A stretch of 64,000 nucleotides of DNA from an uncultured Prochlorococcus sp. (GTDB lineage Bacteria > Cyanobacteriota > Cyanobacteriia > PCC-6307 > Cyanobiaceae). The stretch spans positions 25,770-89,769 of the forward strand of contig CACIYC010000001.1 of the NCBI GenBank assembly GCA_902590775.1. Reading direction: 5' to 3'. Numbering within the stretch: position 1 is the stretch's first letter; each line of letters opens with the position of its first letter. This document shows, one piece after another, positions 54,660-64,000 of this stretch. Both the position numbers and the translations under genes were made by a program. The notes beneath the pieces were generated by a model, which saw only the letters and a list, made by a program, of their open reading frames with translations, was not told where the DNA came from and did no database searches.

Positions 54660-55859
54660 TTGACTTCAGATTCAAATAAAAAGACTAGTTTTGATCCATT
54701 TAAGCAGTTAGAACTGCTTAAAATTAAATGCAAAAGTTTAAACGCAGAGATATATAAAATTAATGCTTACTATTTGCAATTAATAAGATCTATTCTTCCA
54801 GTAGTTGTAAAAGAAGCTATTTTTCAAATTATTTTGTTAAATCAACATAATCCTGAATTACTTACTCAAAATAATACAAAAGAATCTTTTCAAAATAAAG
54901 TAGATAAGATTCTTTCTGATTATATTTCTTTCTTAACGATAGAGAATTTAATTATATTTTCAAGCAATTTAGAGAAAGATGATCTTATTGGAACCCAAGA
55001 GAAAACTCTACCAGTTAAAAATTCTAAAGATAGTTTAGAATTTTTTCCCTTAAGTGATAATTCTTACATTACTAAATCTATTGAGTTAAGTTTATCTATA
55101 CCTACCCAAAATGAAATAGATTTAGAAAATTGGGATATGCCTATAAATAGTAACTCTTCTTATGACTTTAGCTCTGAAGTTGAAGATGACATGTCTGAGG
55201 AGATTGAATGCGAAGAAGAGGGAAATATATCGAGTGATTTTGATAAAGATCATCTGGATTCAAAGATCGAGCCAAAAGACCAAGATATTTTAAAATCTAT
55301 TTTTATGATGGCAGGTGAAATAATCTCACCTATGAGGAAGTCTGTGCAGAGCAAGAAGAAGAATTCAGTTGATGTTAAGGATATAGATGAAATAGATGAG
55401 AACAGCAATGATAACCTCTTGCCTCAATCACCTGATGAGCTTATACGTTGGACCTTTTCTGTAGAAGCAGCCCTTATAAGACGATTGAGGAATCTTTCTC
55501 ATTTGATCAACATTGAATTGCTTCGAGTAGGACTAATAAATAGCTATATTCCGCAAAACCTTTTAGATGCTGCTATTTCTGGTCAATTGAATTCTGTTCA
55601 TGCTCCTTCAAATATTCTTAAACTTCGCCTTCCAGTTGCACCTACTTCAAATAATGAAATAGATATCTCATGCCTGTTAGTTCGATTATCTGAACTTGAA
55701 TTTGATCACTTAAAACTTCGACAATGTAGACAAAAATTAATTCAGCAACGAAATATTTTGCTAAAAATGATTCGTCAGCAACAATATTGGCAAAGTCGAT
55801 CACTAGCCAAGGAAGTTAGAGAACAGTGGTGGAAGAATACTCAAAAAAATCAGGCCTAG
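54660..55859 (+). CDS. Conserved cyanobacterial protein upstream of recG
   Basis: A 399-residue protein starting at TTG, 5 bp after tsf. I recognise no catalytic domain. The middle is acidic and low complexity (SSEVEDDMSEEIECEEEGN) and the last 150 residues are helical and basic, probably the conserved core (RWTFSVEAALIRRLRNLSHLINIELLRVGLIN and RQKLIQQRNILLKMIRQQQYWQSRSL). The 3' end overlaps recG by 34 bp. A nucleic-acid-related role beside recG is only a guess. Confidence 0.65.
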   Translation: MTSDSNKKTSFDPFKQLELLKIKCKSLNAEIYKINAYYLQLIRSILPVVVKEAIFQIILLNQHNPELLTQNNTKESFQNKVDKILSDYISFLTIENLIIFSSNLEKDDLIGTQEKTLPVKNSKDSLEFFPLSDNSYITKSIELSLSIPTQNEIDLENWDMPINSNSSYDFSSEVEDDMSEEIECEEEGNISSDFDKDHLDSKIEPKDQDILKSIFMMAGEIISPMRKSVQSKKKNSVDVKDIDEIDENSNDNLLPQSPDELIRWTFSVEAALIRRLRNLSHLINIELLRVGLINSYIPQNLLDAAISGQLNSVHAPSNILKLRLPVAPTSNNEIDISCLLVRLSELEFDHLKLRQCRQKLIQQRNILLKMIRQQQYWQSRSLAKEVREQWWKNTQKNQA

Positions 55860-58363
55860 AATCAATAGAGGTCCTAAAAAGAAATATTAATGATTTGAAT
55901 ACTTGGATTAGGCCTTTACAAAAAGCTTTAACTGTAGAAGCTGAGAATGGTTTTGAAAATTTGCATGGCAGAAATGAATACTTTAATTCCTTTCTTTCCA
56001 GAGAGCTTTCTACTTTTAATTCCGCGCTTTTTTCTAAAGACGTGTATAAAAAATTAAAATATTTTTCTAACTCATATATTGATTATTCTTTGAAGGAACT
56101 TCCTGTCAAGCGAAGGTTGGTGACTGATACAAGACAATTTCTTCACCGGTTAAGTCGGGAATATAGTATCTCTCCAAATCCTACTACTCCTAAGTTGAGA
56201 CTATCTAAATTAATTGACTCCAATAAATTTAGAGATAACCTCTTTGAGGAATCATTGTCTTTAAATAGTCATTTAAGTGAAGTTGAAGGGATTGGTTCAA
56301 AAACCTTTGACCACTTGTCTGCTTTAGGACTATGTTCTGTAAAAGATCTTTTGTTTTATTATCCAAGAGATTATGTTGATTATTCAGCTTTAAAGAGAAT
56401 AGCTTTTTTAGAACCTGGAGAAACGGCTACCGTAGTAGCGAATATTAGACGTACTAATTCTTTTACAAGTCCTCGTAATCAGAATTTGTCTATTCTTGAA
56501 TTACAACTTGAAGATATGACTGGTCGTATTAAAATAACAAGATTTTTCGTTGGCAAAAGATTCAGTAATCGCTCTTTTTTAAAAAAGCAGGAATCATTGT
56601 TCCCAAGGGGAACAATTGTCGCTGTGAGTGGCATAGTCAAATCAGGTTCATTTGGGAAGTCATTTAATGATCCTTTGATAGAAGCTCTTGATAATAAGAA
56701 TGCATTGGTTAAGTCAAATAGCATTGGACGTTTATTGCCTATCTATAATTTAACTGAGGGTCTCTCAGCAGAAAAACTTAGATCCTTAGTTGGCTCAGTT
56801 CTACCTTTGACTAGGACTTTGGAGGATCCCCTCCCAAGGCAAACTATTGAATCCCTCTCTTTTTTTAAGTTAAACAAAGCTATTTGTGAAATACATCAAC
56901 CCACAGATCAAGAATCTTTAAAAAAGGCTAAGAAGAGGCTTGTATTTGATGAATTCTTTTTTCTACAATTGGGCTTATTAAGACGTCGAATAGAACTTGA
57001 AAAGTCTATAGCCCCAGTCGTCAGTTCTCAAAAAAATTTAAAGGGCTTGGCAGGTCGATTTTTGGATCTTTTGCCTTTCACTCTCACAAATTCTCAAAAC
57101 ATAGTTCTTAATCAAATTAAGTATGATCTTGCATTGACTAAACCAATGTCAAGGTTGCTTCAAGGTGATGTTGGGAGCGGTAAAACTGTCGTTGCAATAG
57201 CTGCACTCTTAATTGCAGTTGAGTCAGGTTGGCAAGGTGCATTGATGGCACCTACTGAGGTGCTTGCACAACAACATTATTCAACTCTATGTAAATGGCT
57301 ACCACATTTACATATTACTGTTGAATTGATTACAGGCTCTACTTCTCTAACTGAAAGGAGAAGAATTTTGAATGACTTGAAGACTGGTGCTCTCAAAATA
57401 ATTGTAGGCACTCATGCTCTTATAGAAGACAAAGTTTCTTTCTCACGGTTAGGCCTTGTAGTTGTTGATGAGCAACATCGTTTTGGAGTGAATCAAAGAA
57501 ACTTATTGTTGAATAAAGGACTGAATCCTCATCTTCTAACTATGACTGCAACTCCAATACCAAGAACTTTAGCTCTGTCTATTCACGGTGACTTAGACGT
57601 AAGTCAGATTAATGAGTTGCCACCAGGTCGAACACCTATAAAAACTTTGTTGTTTTCAAGTTCTGATATGAGAAAAGGATTCGACATTATAAGTAAAGAG
57701 ATTGATTCAGGCCATCAAGCTTATGTAGTCCTTCCTTTAGTTGAGGAATCTGATAAGTTGAATTTGCGTTCTGCAATAGATGTTTACGATGAACTATCTA
57801 CAGAGATATTTAAGAACTATGTAGTGGGTTTATTGCATGGACGAATGAATAGTAATGATAAAAAATCTGTCATTACAAAATTTGCTAATAATCAAATTCA
57901 AATTCTTGTATCTACAACAGTCATTGAAGTTGGAGTAGATGTTCCTCGAGCTACGGTTATGCTTATTGATCATGCAGACAGATTTGGTTTGGCTCAATTA
58001 CATCAATTAAGAGGACGAGTTGGAAGAGGAAGTAATAGCTCAAAATGTATTCTGATTGATACCACTAGTACTGACACTTCTAGAAACAGGTTAGAAGTTT
58101 TAGTTAATACTAATGATGGATTTGAAATCTCAGAAACTGATCTTCGTTTTAGAGGGCCTGGTCAAGTTTTGGGTACAAAGCAATCTGGTCTCCCAGACTT
58201 TGCCTTGGCAAATCTTTTAACTGATGAAGATATCCTGGAATCTGCAAGAGACGAGGCTTCTAGGATTTTAGAATCTGATCCTGATCTAAGACAAAATAAA
58301 AGGTTAAAACAAAGATTAGATGAATATTGGAATAAAATTGTTTCTCAATCTCAATTGAATTAG
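55826..58363 (+). CDS. recG: ATP-dependent DNA helicase RecG
   Basis: An 845-residue helicase, about 150 residues longer at the N-terminus than the Escherichia coli enzyme. The wedge domain starts near LSEVEGIGSKTFDHLSALGLCSVKDLLFYYPRDYVDYS. The helicase core has Walker A GDVGSGKT, VVVDEQHRFG, TMTATPIPRTLAL and HQLRGRVGRGS. RecG remodels stalled forks and branched DNA. The frame overlaps the upstream gene by 34 bp, so a later start is possible. Confidence 0.94.
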   Translation: MVEEYSKKSGLESIEVLKRNINDLNTWIRPLQKALTVEAENGFENLHGRNEYFNSFLSRELSTFNSALFSKDVYKKLKYFSNSYIDYSLKELPVKRRLVTDTRQFLHRLSREYSISPNPTTPKLRLSKLIDSNKFRDNLFEESLSLNSHLSEVEGIGSKTFDHLSALGLCSVKDLLFYYPRDYVDYSALKRIAFLEPGETATVVANIRRTNSFTSPRNQNLSILELQLEDMTGRIKITRFFVGKRFSNRSFLKKQESLFPRGTIVAVSGIVKSGSFGKSFNDPLIEALDNKNALVKSNSIGRLLPIYNLTEGLSAEKLRSLVGSVLPLTRTLEDPLPRQTIESLSFFKLNKAICEIHQPTDQESLKKAKKRLVFDEFFFLQLGLLRRRIELEKSIAPVVSSQKNLKGLAGRFLDLLPFTLTNSQNIVLNQIKYDLALTKPMSRLLQGDVGSGKTVVAIAALLIAVESGWQGALMAPTEVLAQQHYSTLCKWLPHLHITVELITGSTSLTERRRILNDLKTGALKIIVGTHALIEDKVSFSRLGLVVVDEQHRFGVNQRNLLLNKGLNPHLLTMTATPIPRTLALSIHGDLDVSQINELPPGRTPIKTLLFSSSDMRKGFDIISKEIDSGHQAYVVLPLVEESDKLNLRSAIDVYDELSTEIFKNYVVGLLHGRMNSNDKKSVITKFANNQIQILVSTTVIEVGVDVPRATVMLIDHADRFGLAQLHQLRGRVGRGSNSSKCILIDTTSTDTSRNRLEVLVNTNDGFEISETDLRFRGPGQVLGTKQSGLPDFALANLLTDEDILESARDEASRILESDPDLRQNKRLKQRLDEYWNKIVSQSQLN

Positions 58364-58377
58364 AAAAATTTGTTTCT

Positions 58378-59115
58378 GTGTTAATTAAACCTTGGCAAAA
58401 AATACCTTTACTTCACTCAAAAGAAACTTTTTCGTCTTTGCCTAAGAAGTTATATAGGATTCAGCCTCATGCTTACCAATCTCTGGGAGCACCTTATGGT
58501 GAGAATGTTTCGCCCTGGTTGTTAAGGACTGAAGTAGTAAAAAGATTATTATTAGCTCAGAACCTACTTCAAGTTAATCACCCTGATCTTAACTTAGCTA
58601 TCTTTGATTGTTGGCGACCAATTAGAGTTCAGAAATTTATGTATGAATATGCTATCAATCAGGAATGCATATCAAGAGGAGTGGATGCGAATCAAGATAT
58701 CAATTCAATAGACATGAAGGTTATTTTAGAAACAGTAAACAACTTCTGGGCCACTCCTAGCTTCGACAAAGCTACACCTCCTCCTCATAGTACTGGAGGA
58801 GCTGTTGATTTAACAATCTCTCTTGTTGATGGATCTTTTTTGGATATGGGAGGTGAAATAGATTGCATTGGGCCAGTATCAATTCCTAATTATTATGCTG
58901 ATCATGCAAAATCTGATAATGAATCGTTGGCTTATGTTTGGAATGCTAGGCGTCTACTTTTGTCACAGGTTATGAAAAAAGCAGGCTTTTCTCAGCATCC
59001 TAATGAATGGTGGCATTTTAGCTATGGTGATCAACTTTGGGCATGGCTGAATGATATTAAATCAGCTTATTATGGTGGAGTGGATGAACCAGAAAGTAAC
59101 TTTGTAATTGCATGA
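58378..59115 (+). CDS. D-Ala-D-Ala dipeptidase-like (VanX type)
   Basis: A 245-residue M15D-type zinc peptidase, starting at GTG. The first zinc motif is PPHSTGGAVDLTI (SxHxxGxAxD), and the catalytic Glu-Trp-His block is NEWWHFSYGDQ; the Arg of the catalytic site is in FDCWRPIRVQ. The family cleaves D-Ala-D-Ala; housekeeping relatives recycle wall peptides. No vanH/vanA genes are present, so antibiotic resistance is not implied. Confidence 0.85.
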   Translation: MLIKPWQKIPLLHSKETFSSLPKKLYRIQPHAYQSLGAPYGENVSPWLLRTEVVKRLLLAQNLLQVNHPDLNLAIFDCWRPIRVQKFMYEYAINQECISRGVDANQDINSIDMKVILETVNNFWATPSFDKATPPPHSTGGAVDLTISLVDGSFLDMGGEIDCIGPVSIPNYYADHAKSDNESLAYVWNARRLLLSQVMKKAGFSQHPNEWWHFSYGDQLWAWLNDIKSAYYGGVDEPESNFVIA

Positions 59116-59137
59116 TTATCTAAATGAAAAATAAAAT

Positions 59138-59169
59138 CCCCAAAGCTTTTATTGGGAACAGTTTTTTTC
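59138..59169 (+). terminator. Terminator between convergent genes
   Basis: CCCAA/TTGGG closes a loop of about 8 nt and is followed, after a short spacer, by TTTTTTT on the plus strand. It lies after the VanX-like gene and before the convergent sir end, so it would end the recG-vanX transcript. Confidence 0.5.
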
Positions 59170-59187
59170 CAACTTATAAATAAAGGT

Positions 59188-60885
59188 TCAAGCGTTGACT
59201 CTAGTTGATCTAAGTTCATTTTCTGGAGATATGGTTTTGCTAGTCTTTTTTAAGTTTGGACTTCCGCCTAGCCATAGTTGATATTGATTGATGCCACTGC
59301 CTACTAGTGCCAATTCAGCCATGTAAGGTCTTGCACATCCATTTGGACATCCTGTCATCCTTAAAAGAATTGATTTTTTAATTCCTAATTCTTTTAATTG
59401 ATTTTCTATCCGATTAATTATTTTAGGTAGGAATCTTTCTGCTTCAGTTATTGCTAGTCCACACAAAGGAAGAGCAGGACAAGCAATAGCTTGTCTCGCT
59501 AATTTATTTTTTGAGATCACTTCATAAATACCTACTTGGTTTAACTCTTTAGTGATGGATGCTCGTTGAAAAGAACCAATATTGCATAATAGGATGTCTT
59601 GGTTTGGAGTTAATCTTAATTCAAGCTTATATTTTTCAACTATTAATCTAATTTTTTTCTTTTTGTCTCCACTAAGTCGGCCTGATAATAGAGGTATACC
59701 TAAGAACCAAAGTGATTTAGATTGTCTCCCCCATCCTAGATAATCCTCAAGTTTTGCTATAGGTTCAGGTTTAATTGATTCAATTTCTTTAGAAAAGTAT
59801 TTTGTAGTGAGTCGCTTTTTAAACCAATCGATGCCTTCTTTATGGAGAAGATATTTCATTCGTGCATTTTTTCTTAACTTTCTATTCCCATAATCTCTTT
59901 GCAGAGCAAGTATTGCTTGAACCAAACTCAGCACATTTTCTGATTTGATATACCCTAGTGGATCTGCAATTCGAGCAAATGTGGTATCACTATTATGCAT
60001 TCTTCCCATGCCTCCTCCTATATAGACATTGCAACCAATTAAAGAACCATTCTTATTGGTAAAAGCTACAAGACCTATGTCGTGAGTTAAAAGATCAACA
60101 GAGTTGTCACCAGGTACAGTAACTGCACATTTGAACTTCCGGGGCAAATAAGTCTGTCCATAAAGAGGTTCTTCTTTTATTCCACTGAATATTCCATCAG
60201 AAAATTGTTCTTTTCTTATTTTTTTAACATTTTCTGCCGGAGAGATTTTAAACCTTAGATCTCCATCAGCCCAGAGTTCTAGATAAGTTGCTTCAGCTTT
60301 TACAGGCGTTAGTAAATCGGCAATTTCTTTGGCTAGTTTCCTTGCAGCAGGGTATCCACTTGTTTCATATGGTGCAGCTGGTGCCATAACATTTCTATTG
60401 ATATCTCCACATGCTGCAAGTGTTGATCCCATTGATTTGAGAATGGTATTGATTACTTCCTTCAGATTCTCTTTTCGAATCCCATGCATTTGAAAAGCTT
60501 GTCTTGTTGTTGCTCTAAGTGTTTTGTTCCCAAGCCTATTAGATAATTCATCAAGAGCAATGAATAAGGGGCCTGGTACATACCCACCTGGACATCTCAG
60601 CCGAAGCATCATTTGCCAGTCTTTGTCCTTTCCTTTTTGTCTGTTTTCTCTATTGTCTTGTTGATAGCTTCCGTGGAATTTTAGGAGTTGAACTGCATCG
60701 TTTGAAAAGTTGTTTAAAGAGTTGTTTAATTCAGCAGAAAGAGGATCTTTTAGAAAATTACTATCAGATTTAAACTGTTCAAATTTTGTTCGATCTTGGC
60801 CATTCGCAATGCATGGGCTTAGACCTAAATCATCAGTCTCTTTAATTTGCGTCTTTCTTGTTGTCAAATTGGTTGTTTTTAACAA
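59188..60885 (-). CDS. sir: Ferredoxin-sulfite reductase
   Basis: A 565-residue siroheme and Fe4S4 enzyme that reduces sulfite to sulfide with ferredoxin. Cluster ligands are CPALPLC (Cys-x5-Cys) and CPNGC (Cys-x3-Cys) in MTGCPNGCARPYMAELALVG. The N-terminal part starts FHGSYQQDNRENRQKGKDKDWQMMLRLRCPGG, as in cyanobacterial and plastid Sir rather than nitrite reductase. It feeds sulfide to MetY and cysteine synthesis. Divergent from glyS. Confidence 0.93.
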   Translation of the reverse strand: MLKTTNLTTRKTQIKETDDLGLSPCIANGQDRTKFEQFKSDSNFLKDPLSAELNNSLNNFSNDAVQLLKFHGSYQQDNRENRQKGKDKDWQMMLRLRCPGGYVPGPLFIALDELSNRLGNKTLRATTRQAFQMHGIRKENLKEVINTILKSMGSTLAACGDINRNVMAPAAPYETSGYPAARKLAKEIADLLTPVKAEATYLELWADGDLRFKISPAENVKKIRKEQFSDGIFSGIKEEPLYGQTYLPRKFKCAVTVPGDNSVDLLTHDIGLVAFTNKNGSLIGCNVYIGGGMGRMHNSDTTFARIADPLGYIKSENVLSLVQAILALQRDYGNRKLRKNARMKYLLHKEGIDWFKKRLTTKYFSKEIESIKPEPIAKLEDYLGWGRQSKSLWFLGIPLLSGRLSGDKKKKIRLIVEKYKLELRLTPNQDILLCNIGSFQRASITKELNQVGIYEVISKNKLARQAIACPALPLCGLAITEAERFLPKIINRIENQLKELGIKKSILLRMTGCPNGCARPYMAELALVGSGINQYQLWLGGSPNLKKTSKTISPENELRSTRVNA

Positions 60886-60954
60886 ACCTAACTACAATAA
60901 TCATACTTTTTAATTGTATATCCAATAAAGTGTTGTTGAATAAATTTTAATTTT

Positions 60955-63120
60955 GTGTCTGACTTTTTACTTGAGATTGGAACGGAGGAGTTACCTGCAG
61001 ATTTTGCACGACTTGTTATTTCTCAACTTGAGCAGTTGGTAACAAATGATTTTCAGCAGCATAGACTTAAGTATGGAGCAATAATTTGTTCTAGTACACC
61101 AAGAAGGATTTATCTAATTGTTAATGGATTAGCTAGTAATTCAGAAGATTTTGTTGCAGAGAAGAAAGGACCACCGTCTTCGAAGGCTTTTGTAAATGGA
61201 TCTCCAACCCAAGCAGCAGTTGGTTTTGCTAAACGATGTGGGATTTCTACTGATGATTTGGAATCAAGAGAAACTGATAAAGGAGCTTTTGTCTTTGGAA
61301 GGATTTTGGAAAAAGGTGAGCCTACTTTTGACTTGATAACTAGGTTTGTACCTAAATGGATTAATGCTTTTCAAGGTAAACGTTTTATGCGTTGGGGTGA
61401 AGGAGAAATCCGATTTGCTCGTCCTATAAGGTGGATAGTCTCATTATTGGATTTTAGAGAAATAAAGTTTAAGCTTCCTGGAACTGATCCTGAGATTGTT
61501 TCTGGTTGTATTAGTCGTGGTCATCGTCTCAAGGAAAGTGCGATTTCTATATCTTCGTCAAAGGAATATCAGGACATTATGCGTTCTGCAGGAGTAATTA
61601 TAGATCGAGTTGAGAGGGCAAATCTCATAAAAAATCTAGTTGAACAATCATCTATTGATATAAATGCTAAACCTGATTTGACAAGTGATTTATTGAATGA
61701 ACTAACTGATCTTGTTGAGTTTCCTTCTTTAATTCGAGGGGAATTCCAACAAGATTTTCTTGAACTCCCAGCAGAAGTTCTCAGTACAGTTATGAAAGTT
61801 CATCAGCGATATATTCCAATATATATTAAAGATTCTGATATAGACCCTCTCGCTTTAGATGCAAAGAATATTTTAGCGCCTTGTTTCTTTTGTATCTCCA
61901 ATGGTTTACCTAATTCAAATGATCTTATAAGAGATGGTAATGAACGTGTTTTGAAAGCAAGATTTGCAGATGCCCAATTTTTTGTTAATGCTGATCGCTC
62001 TTCTTCTAGCGCAAAACGTATCAACCAACTTAAGAAGGTTACTTTTTCAGAAGGTTTAGGTTCACTTTATGATCGTGTAATGCGAATAGAATGGCTTGCC
62101 GATCTTTTTATTTCAAAGGTAGATATCTCCTCAGATAATGCAAGGTTTTTAAAACGATCTTCTTATTTGTGTAAGCATGATTTGGTTAGTCATATGGTTG
62201 GTGAGTTTCCTGAACTTCAAGGAGTAATAGGAGCTAAATATCTTCTTGCAGAAGGCGAACCAAGAGAAGTTGCCTTAGCAGTCTTGGAGCATTATTTACC
62301 CAGGGGGCAAGGAGATGTATTGCCTAAATCATTTACAGGTTCAGCTCTTGCTTTGATAGAAAGAATAGAATTGTTGTTGAGTATTTTTGCAAAAGGTCAC
62401 AGGCCAAGTGGATCTTCTGATCCGTATGCTCTTCGCAGGACTGGTAATGGTGTTCTACAAATTATTTGGAATCAAAAGTGGAAGATAAATTTATTTGATC
62501 TTCTAAATTCTTCTATTAATTATTGGAATGAACTTTTTCCAGACTTCAATTTTGATTCTCAAGAACTAAGAAAAGACCTCTTTGATTTTTTTCAAATGCG
62601 AATTTTTAGCATGCTTGAAGAGGCAAGTTTCGACTTGGATTTGATTCATGCTGTAGCAGGTGAAACAACCTCTCATTATCGTCTTCTTTCTGATCCAACA
62701 GATGTCTTGAAAAGGATTAGCTTGCTTAATGAATTGAGAGAATCAAATACCCTTGAACTTGTCCATTCAGTAGTTAATAGAGCTTCAAAATTGGCGGAAA
62801 AAGGTTCTTTACCCTTAGATGTTTTTAGTGCATCAAACATTGTAGATCCAACGCTATTTGAGAAAAACAGTGAAACATCAATGTTGGATGTTGTTAATTC
62901 ACTTGAGCCAATATGTATGAGCAGTTCTTCTAATCGATATAGATCATTAGTAGAAGGCTTGTCCTGTAGTTCTAAAGTTTTATCAGAATTTTTTGATGGT
63001 GATGAAAGTGTTATGGTTATGAGTGAAAACGAAGCTATTAGAAATAATAGACTAAATTTGTTATCTATTTTAAGAAATCAGGCTCATATTATTGCTGATT
63101 TTAGTTTAATTAATAGTTAG
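60955..63120 (+). CDS. glyS: Glycyl-tRNA synthetase beta subunit
   Basis: A 721-residue beta subunit of the tetrameric glycyl-tRNA synthetase, starting at GTG. The N-terminus FLLEIGTEELPADFARLVISQL and the central FPSLIRGEFQQDFLELPAEVLSTVMKVHQRYIPI are diagnostic; DPYALRRTGNGVLQII follows. The alpha subunit gene glyQ is not in the window, as in other cyanobacteria where they are apart. Confidence 0.96.
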   Translation: MSDFLLEIGTEELPADFARLVISQLEQLVTNDFQQHRLKYGAIICSSTPRRIYLIVNGLASNSEDFVAEKKGPPSSKAFVNGSPTQAAVGFAKRCGISTDDLESRETDKGAFVFGRILEKGEPTFDLITRFVPKWINAFQGKRFMRWGEGEIRFARPIRWIVSLLDFREIKFKLPGTDPEIVSGCISRGHRLKESAISISSSKEYQDIMRSAGVIIDRVERANLIKNLVEQSSIDINAKPDLTSDLLNELTDLVEFPSLIRGEFQQDFLELPAEVLSTVMKVHQRYIPIYIKDSDIDPLALDAKNILAPCFFCISNGLPNSNDLIRDGNERVLKARFADAQFFVNADRSSSSAKRINQLKKVTFSEGLGSLYDRVMRIEWLADLFISKVDISSDNARFLKRSSYLCKHDLVSHMVGEFPELQGVIGAKYLLAEGEPREVALAVLEHYLPRGQGDVLPKSFTGSALALIERIELLLSIFAKGHRPSGSSDPYALRRTGNGVLQIIWNQKWKINLFDLLNSSINYWNELFPDFNFDSQELRKDLFDFFQMRIFSMLEEASFDLDLIHAVAGETTSHYRLLSDPTDVLKRISLLNELRESNTLELVHSVVNRASKLAEKGSLPLDVFSASNIVDPTLFEKNSETSMLDVVNSLEPICMSSSSNRYRSLVEGLSCSSKVLSEFFDGDESVMVMSENEAIRNNRLNLLSILRNQAHIIADFSLINS

Positions 63121-63128
63121 TCTTTTAT

Positions 63129-64000
63129 CTAAGTCTTTGATTTTTTATTACCTACTTTTATGCCGCCTTTGATTGTACTTATAGCTAACATCTTATTAAC
63201 TTCTTCATCATCTCTAACTGTACTAGGAACTGGTCTATAAGTCTTGGGTGCAAGTGCTCTTCCTCTTAAGACAGAACCTAATGTCATAAATGTCAACTTT
63301 AGTTGTTGTAATGGCTTCATTGCAACAACTGTCTTGTAGAGATAACTGTCAAATGTAAGGCGTTGTACATCTATATCGTCGCACATTTCTACAAAAGCTT
63401 CACGAGCCCCATCATTTGAATAAAAGATATTTTGTAGTATCTCTAGAACTTTGTAAGTAGCTCCATATTTCTTATCCCATTTTTTGATGTATTTCTTTAG
63501 GTCATTTTCGGTTGGAATCTTTTCACCACCTTGACTTGATTCAACTATTTGTTCTGCGCACATCCTTCCACTTTTAGCTGCAAAATAAATCCCTTCACCA
63601 GAGCTTTTGGTTACATAACCTGCAGCATCTCCTACTAATGCCATCCCCCCAACGACTCGCCTGGGTCTTGGATGCTCTGGGATTGGATGTGCTTCAACTT
63701 TGATGACTTCACCATTAACTAGTCTTTTCTTTGCTCTTTCTCTTACACCTTCTTGAAGATCTTTTATAAGAGATTGATTCTTTTGCATAGTTCCAGTACC
63801 GACTGCTACATGATCGTACTTAGGAAAAACCCAACCATAGAAATCTGGCGATACATCTGTCCCAACATACATTTCAGCTAGATCTTCGTAGTAAGTCATT
63901 TCTTTTGCTGGTAATTTAATTCTTTCTTGGAAAGCAATCGCAACGTTGTAATCACCAGCATCCATAGCCTTGGCTACACGACTATTTGCTCCATCAGCAC
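63129..64000 (-). CDS. chlP: Geranylgeranyl reductase, 5' part missing
   Basis: The C-terminal 290 residues of the enzyme that reduces the geranylgeranyl side chain to phytyl for chlorophyll and tocopherol. The frame has no start before the window edge; its visible beginning encodes ADGANSRVAKAMDAGDYNVAIAFQERIKLP, the FAD-binding GADGANS motif of ChlP. GWVFPKYDHVAVGTGTM, and GGMALVGDAAGYVTKSSGEGIYFAAKSGRMCAEQI follow. Convergent with glyS, with 8 bp between stops. Confidence 0.95.
   Translation of the reverse strand, partial: ADGANSRVAKAMDAGDYNVAIAFQERIKLPAKEMTYYEDLAEMYVGTDVSPDFYGWVFPKYDHVAVGTGTMQKNQSLIKDLQEGVRERAKKRLVNGEVIKVEAHPIPEHPRPRRVVGGMALVGDAAGYVTKSSGEGIYFAAKSGRMCAEQIVESSQGGEKIPTENDLKKYIKKWDKKYGATYKVLEILQNIFYSNDGAREAFVEMCDDIDVQRLTFDSYLYKTVVAMKPLQQLKLTFMTLGSVLRGRALAPKTYRPVPSTVRDDEEVNKMLAISTIKGGIKVGNKKSKT

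Noticed and set aside
58378..59115. VanX-like gene as antibiotic resistance
   Set aside because: No vanH, vanA or two-component genes are present; the sequence fits a housekeeping peptidoglycan dipeptidase.

Overview
The window is a low-GC cyanobacterial chromosome segment. It carries phycocyanobilin:ferredoxin oxidoreductase (pcyA), geranylgeranyl reductase (chlP), lycopene cyclase, a class II B12-dependent ribonucleotide reductase, ferredoxin-sulfite reductase, a SulP transporter and many small genes typical of marine picocyanobacteria. Compact spacing, strong A+T bias and protein character point to Prochlorococcus, probably a low-light-adapted lineage; strain-level identity is inference. 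I see no insertion sequence, phage, CRISPR array or rRNA operon. Both ends cut a gene: lycopene cyclase at the left and chlP at the right.

Layout. 1-9.4 kb: carotenoid and chlorophyll-type enzymes, an MscS channel, an isochorismatase-like hydrolase, a Fur-family regulator facing the radical SAM protein ArsS, and a compatible-solute-like group (glucosylglycerol-phosphate phosphatase, a NAD-binding-like protein and a sugar-kinase-like APH protein). 9.5-13.1 kb: a hypothetical gene, metY and metA for direct-sulfhydrylation methionine synthesis, and an AlkB-like oxygenase. 13-22.5 kb: a SulP transporter, FAD and GMC oxidoreductases, a CbiX-like chelatase with a metal-binding tail, and several small proteins including a ribbon-helix-helix-like one with a tandem operator candidate. 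22.5-23.4 kb: a gene-poor stretch with only tRNA-Ser(UGA).

23.4-41.2 kb: one essentially complete type IV pilus locus. It holds pilD, a run of five prepilin-like genes (a GspH-like pilin, a PilA-like major pilin, a 727-residue pilin, a PilV-like pilin, and a pilin carrying a C-terminal von Willebrand factor A domain), the secretin pilQ with pilP-M-N-O on the opposite strand, and divergently pilB-pilT-pilC. Together these would export, assemble and retract a surface fibre. The vWA pilin and the giant pilin are the likely tip or adhesive parts.

41.2-64 kb: small membrane and hypothetical genes, nrdJ, a methyltransferase, a pair of M16 peptidases, pcyA, a DevB-C-A type exporter, a glycosyltransferase, rpsB-tsf, a hypothetical gene with recG, a VanX-like dipeptidase, sir, glyS and chlP.

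The strongest non-gene signal is in the rpsB leader (about 53128-53200). Two long perfect complementary pairs are interleaved around a third hairpin and a GGAGG motif, the layout of a pseudoknotted regulatory RNA. Other items worth checking are a 15-bp terminator-like stem inside a small ORF, a tandem 22-bp-period operator candidate, a tRNA trailer that competes with its own acceptor stem, and a pcyA reading frame that extends past any ordinary start codon.
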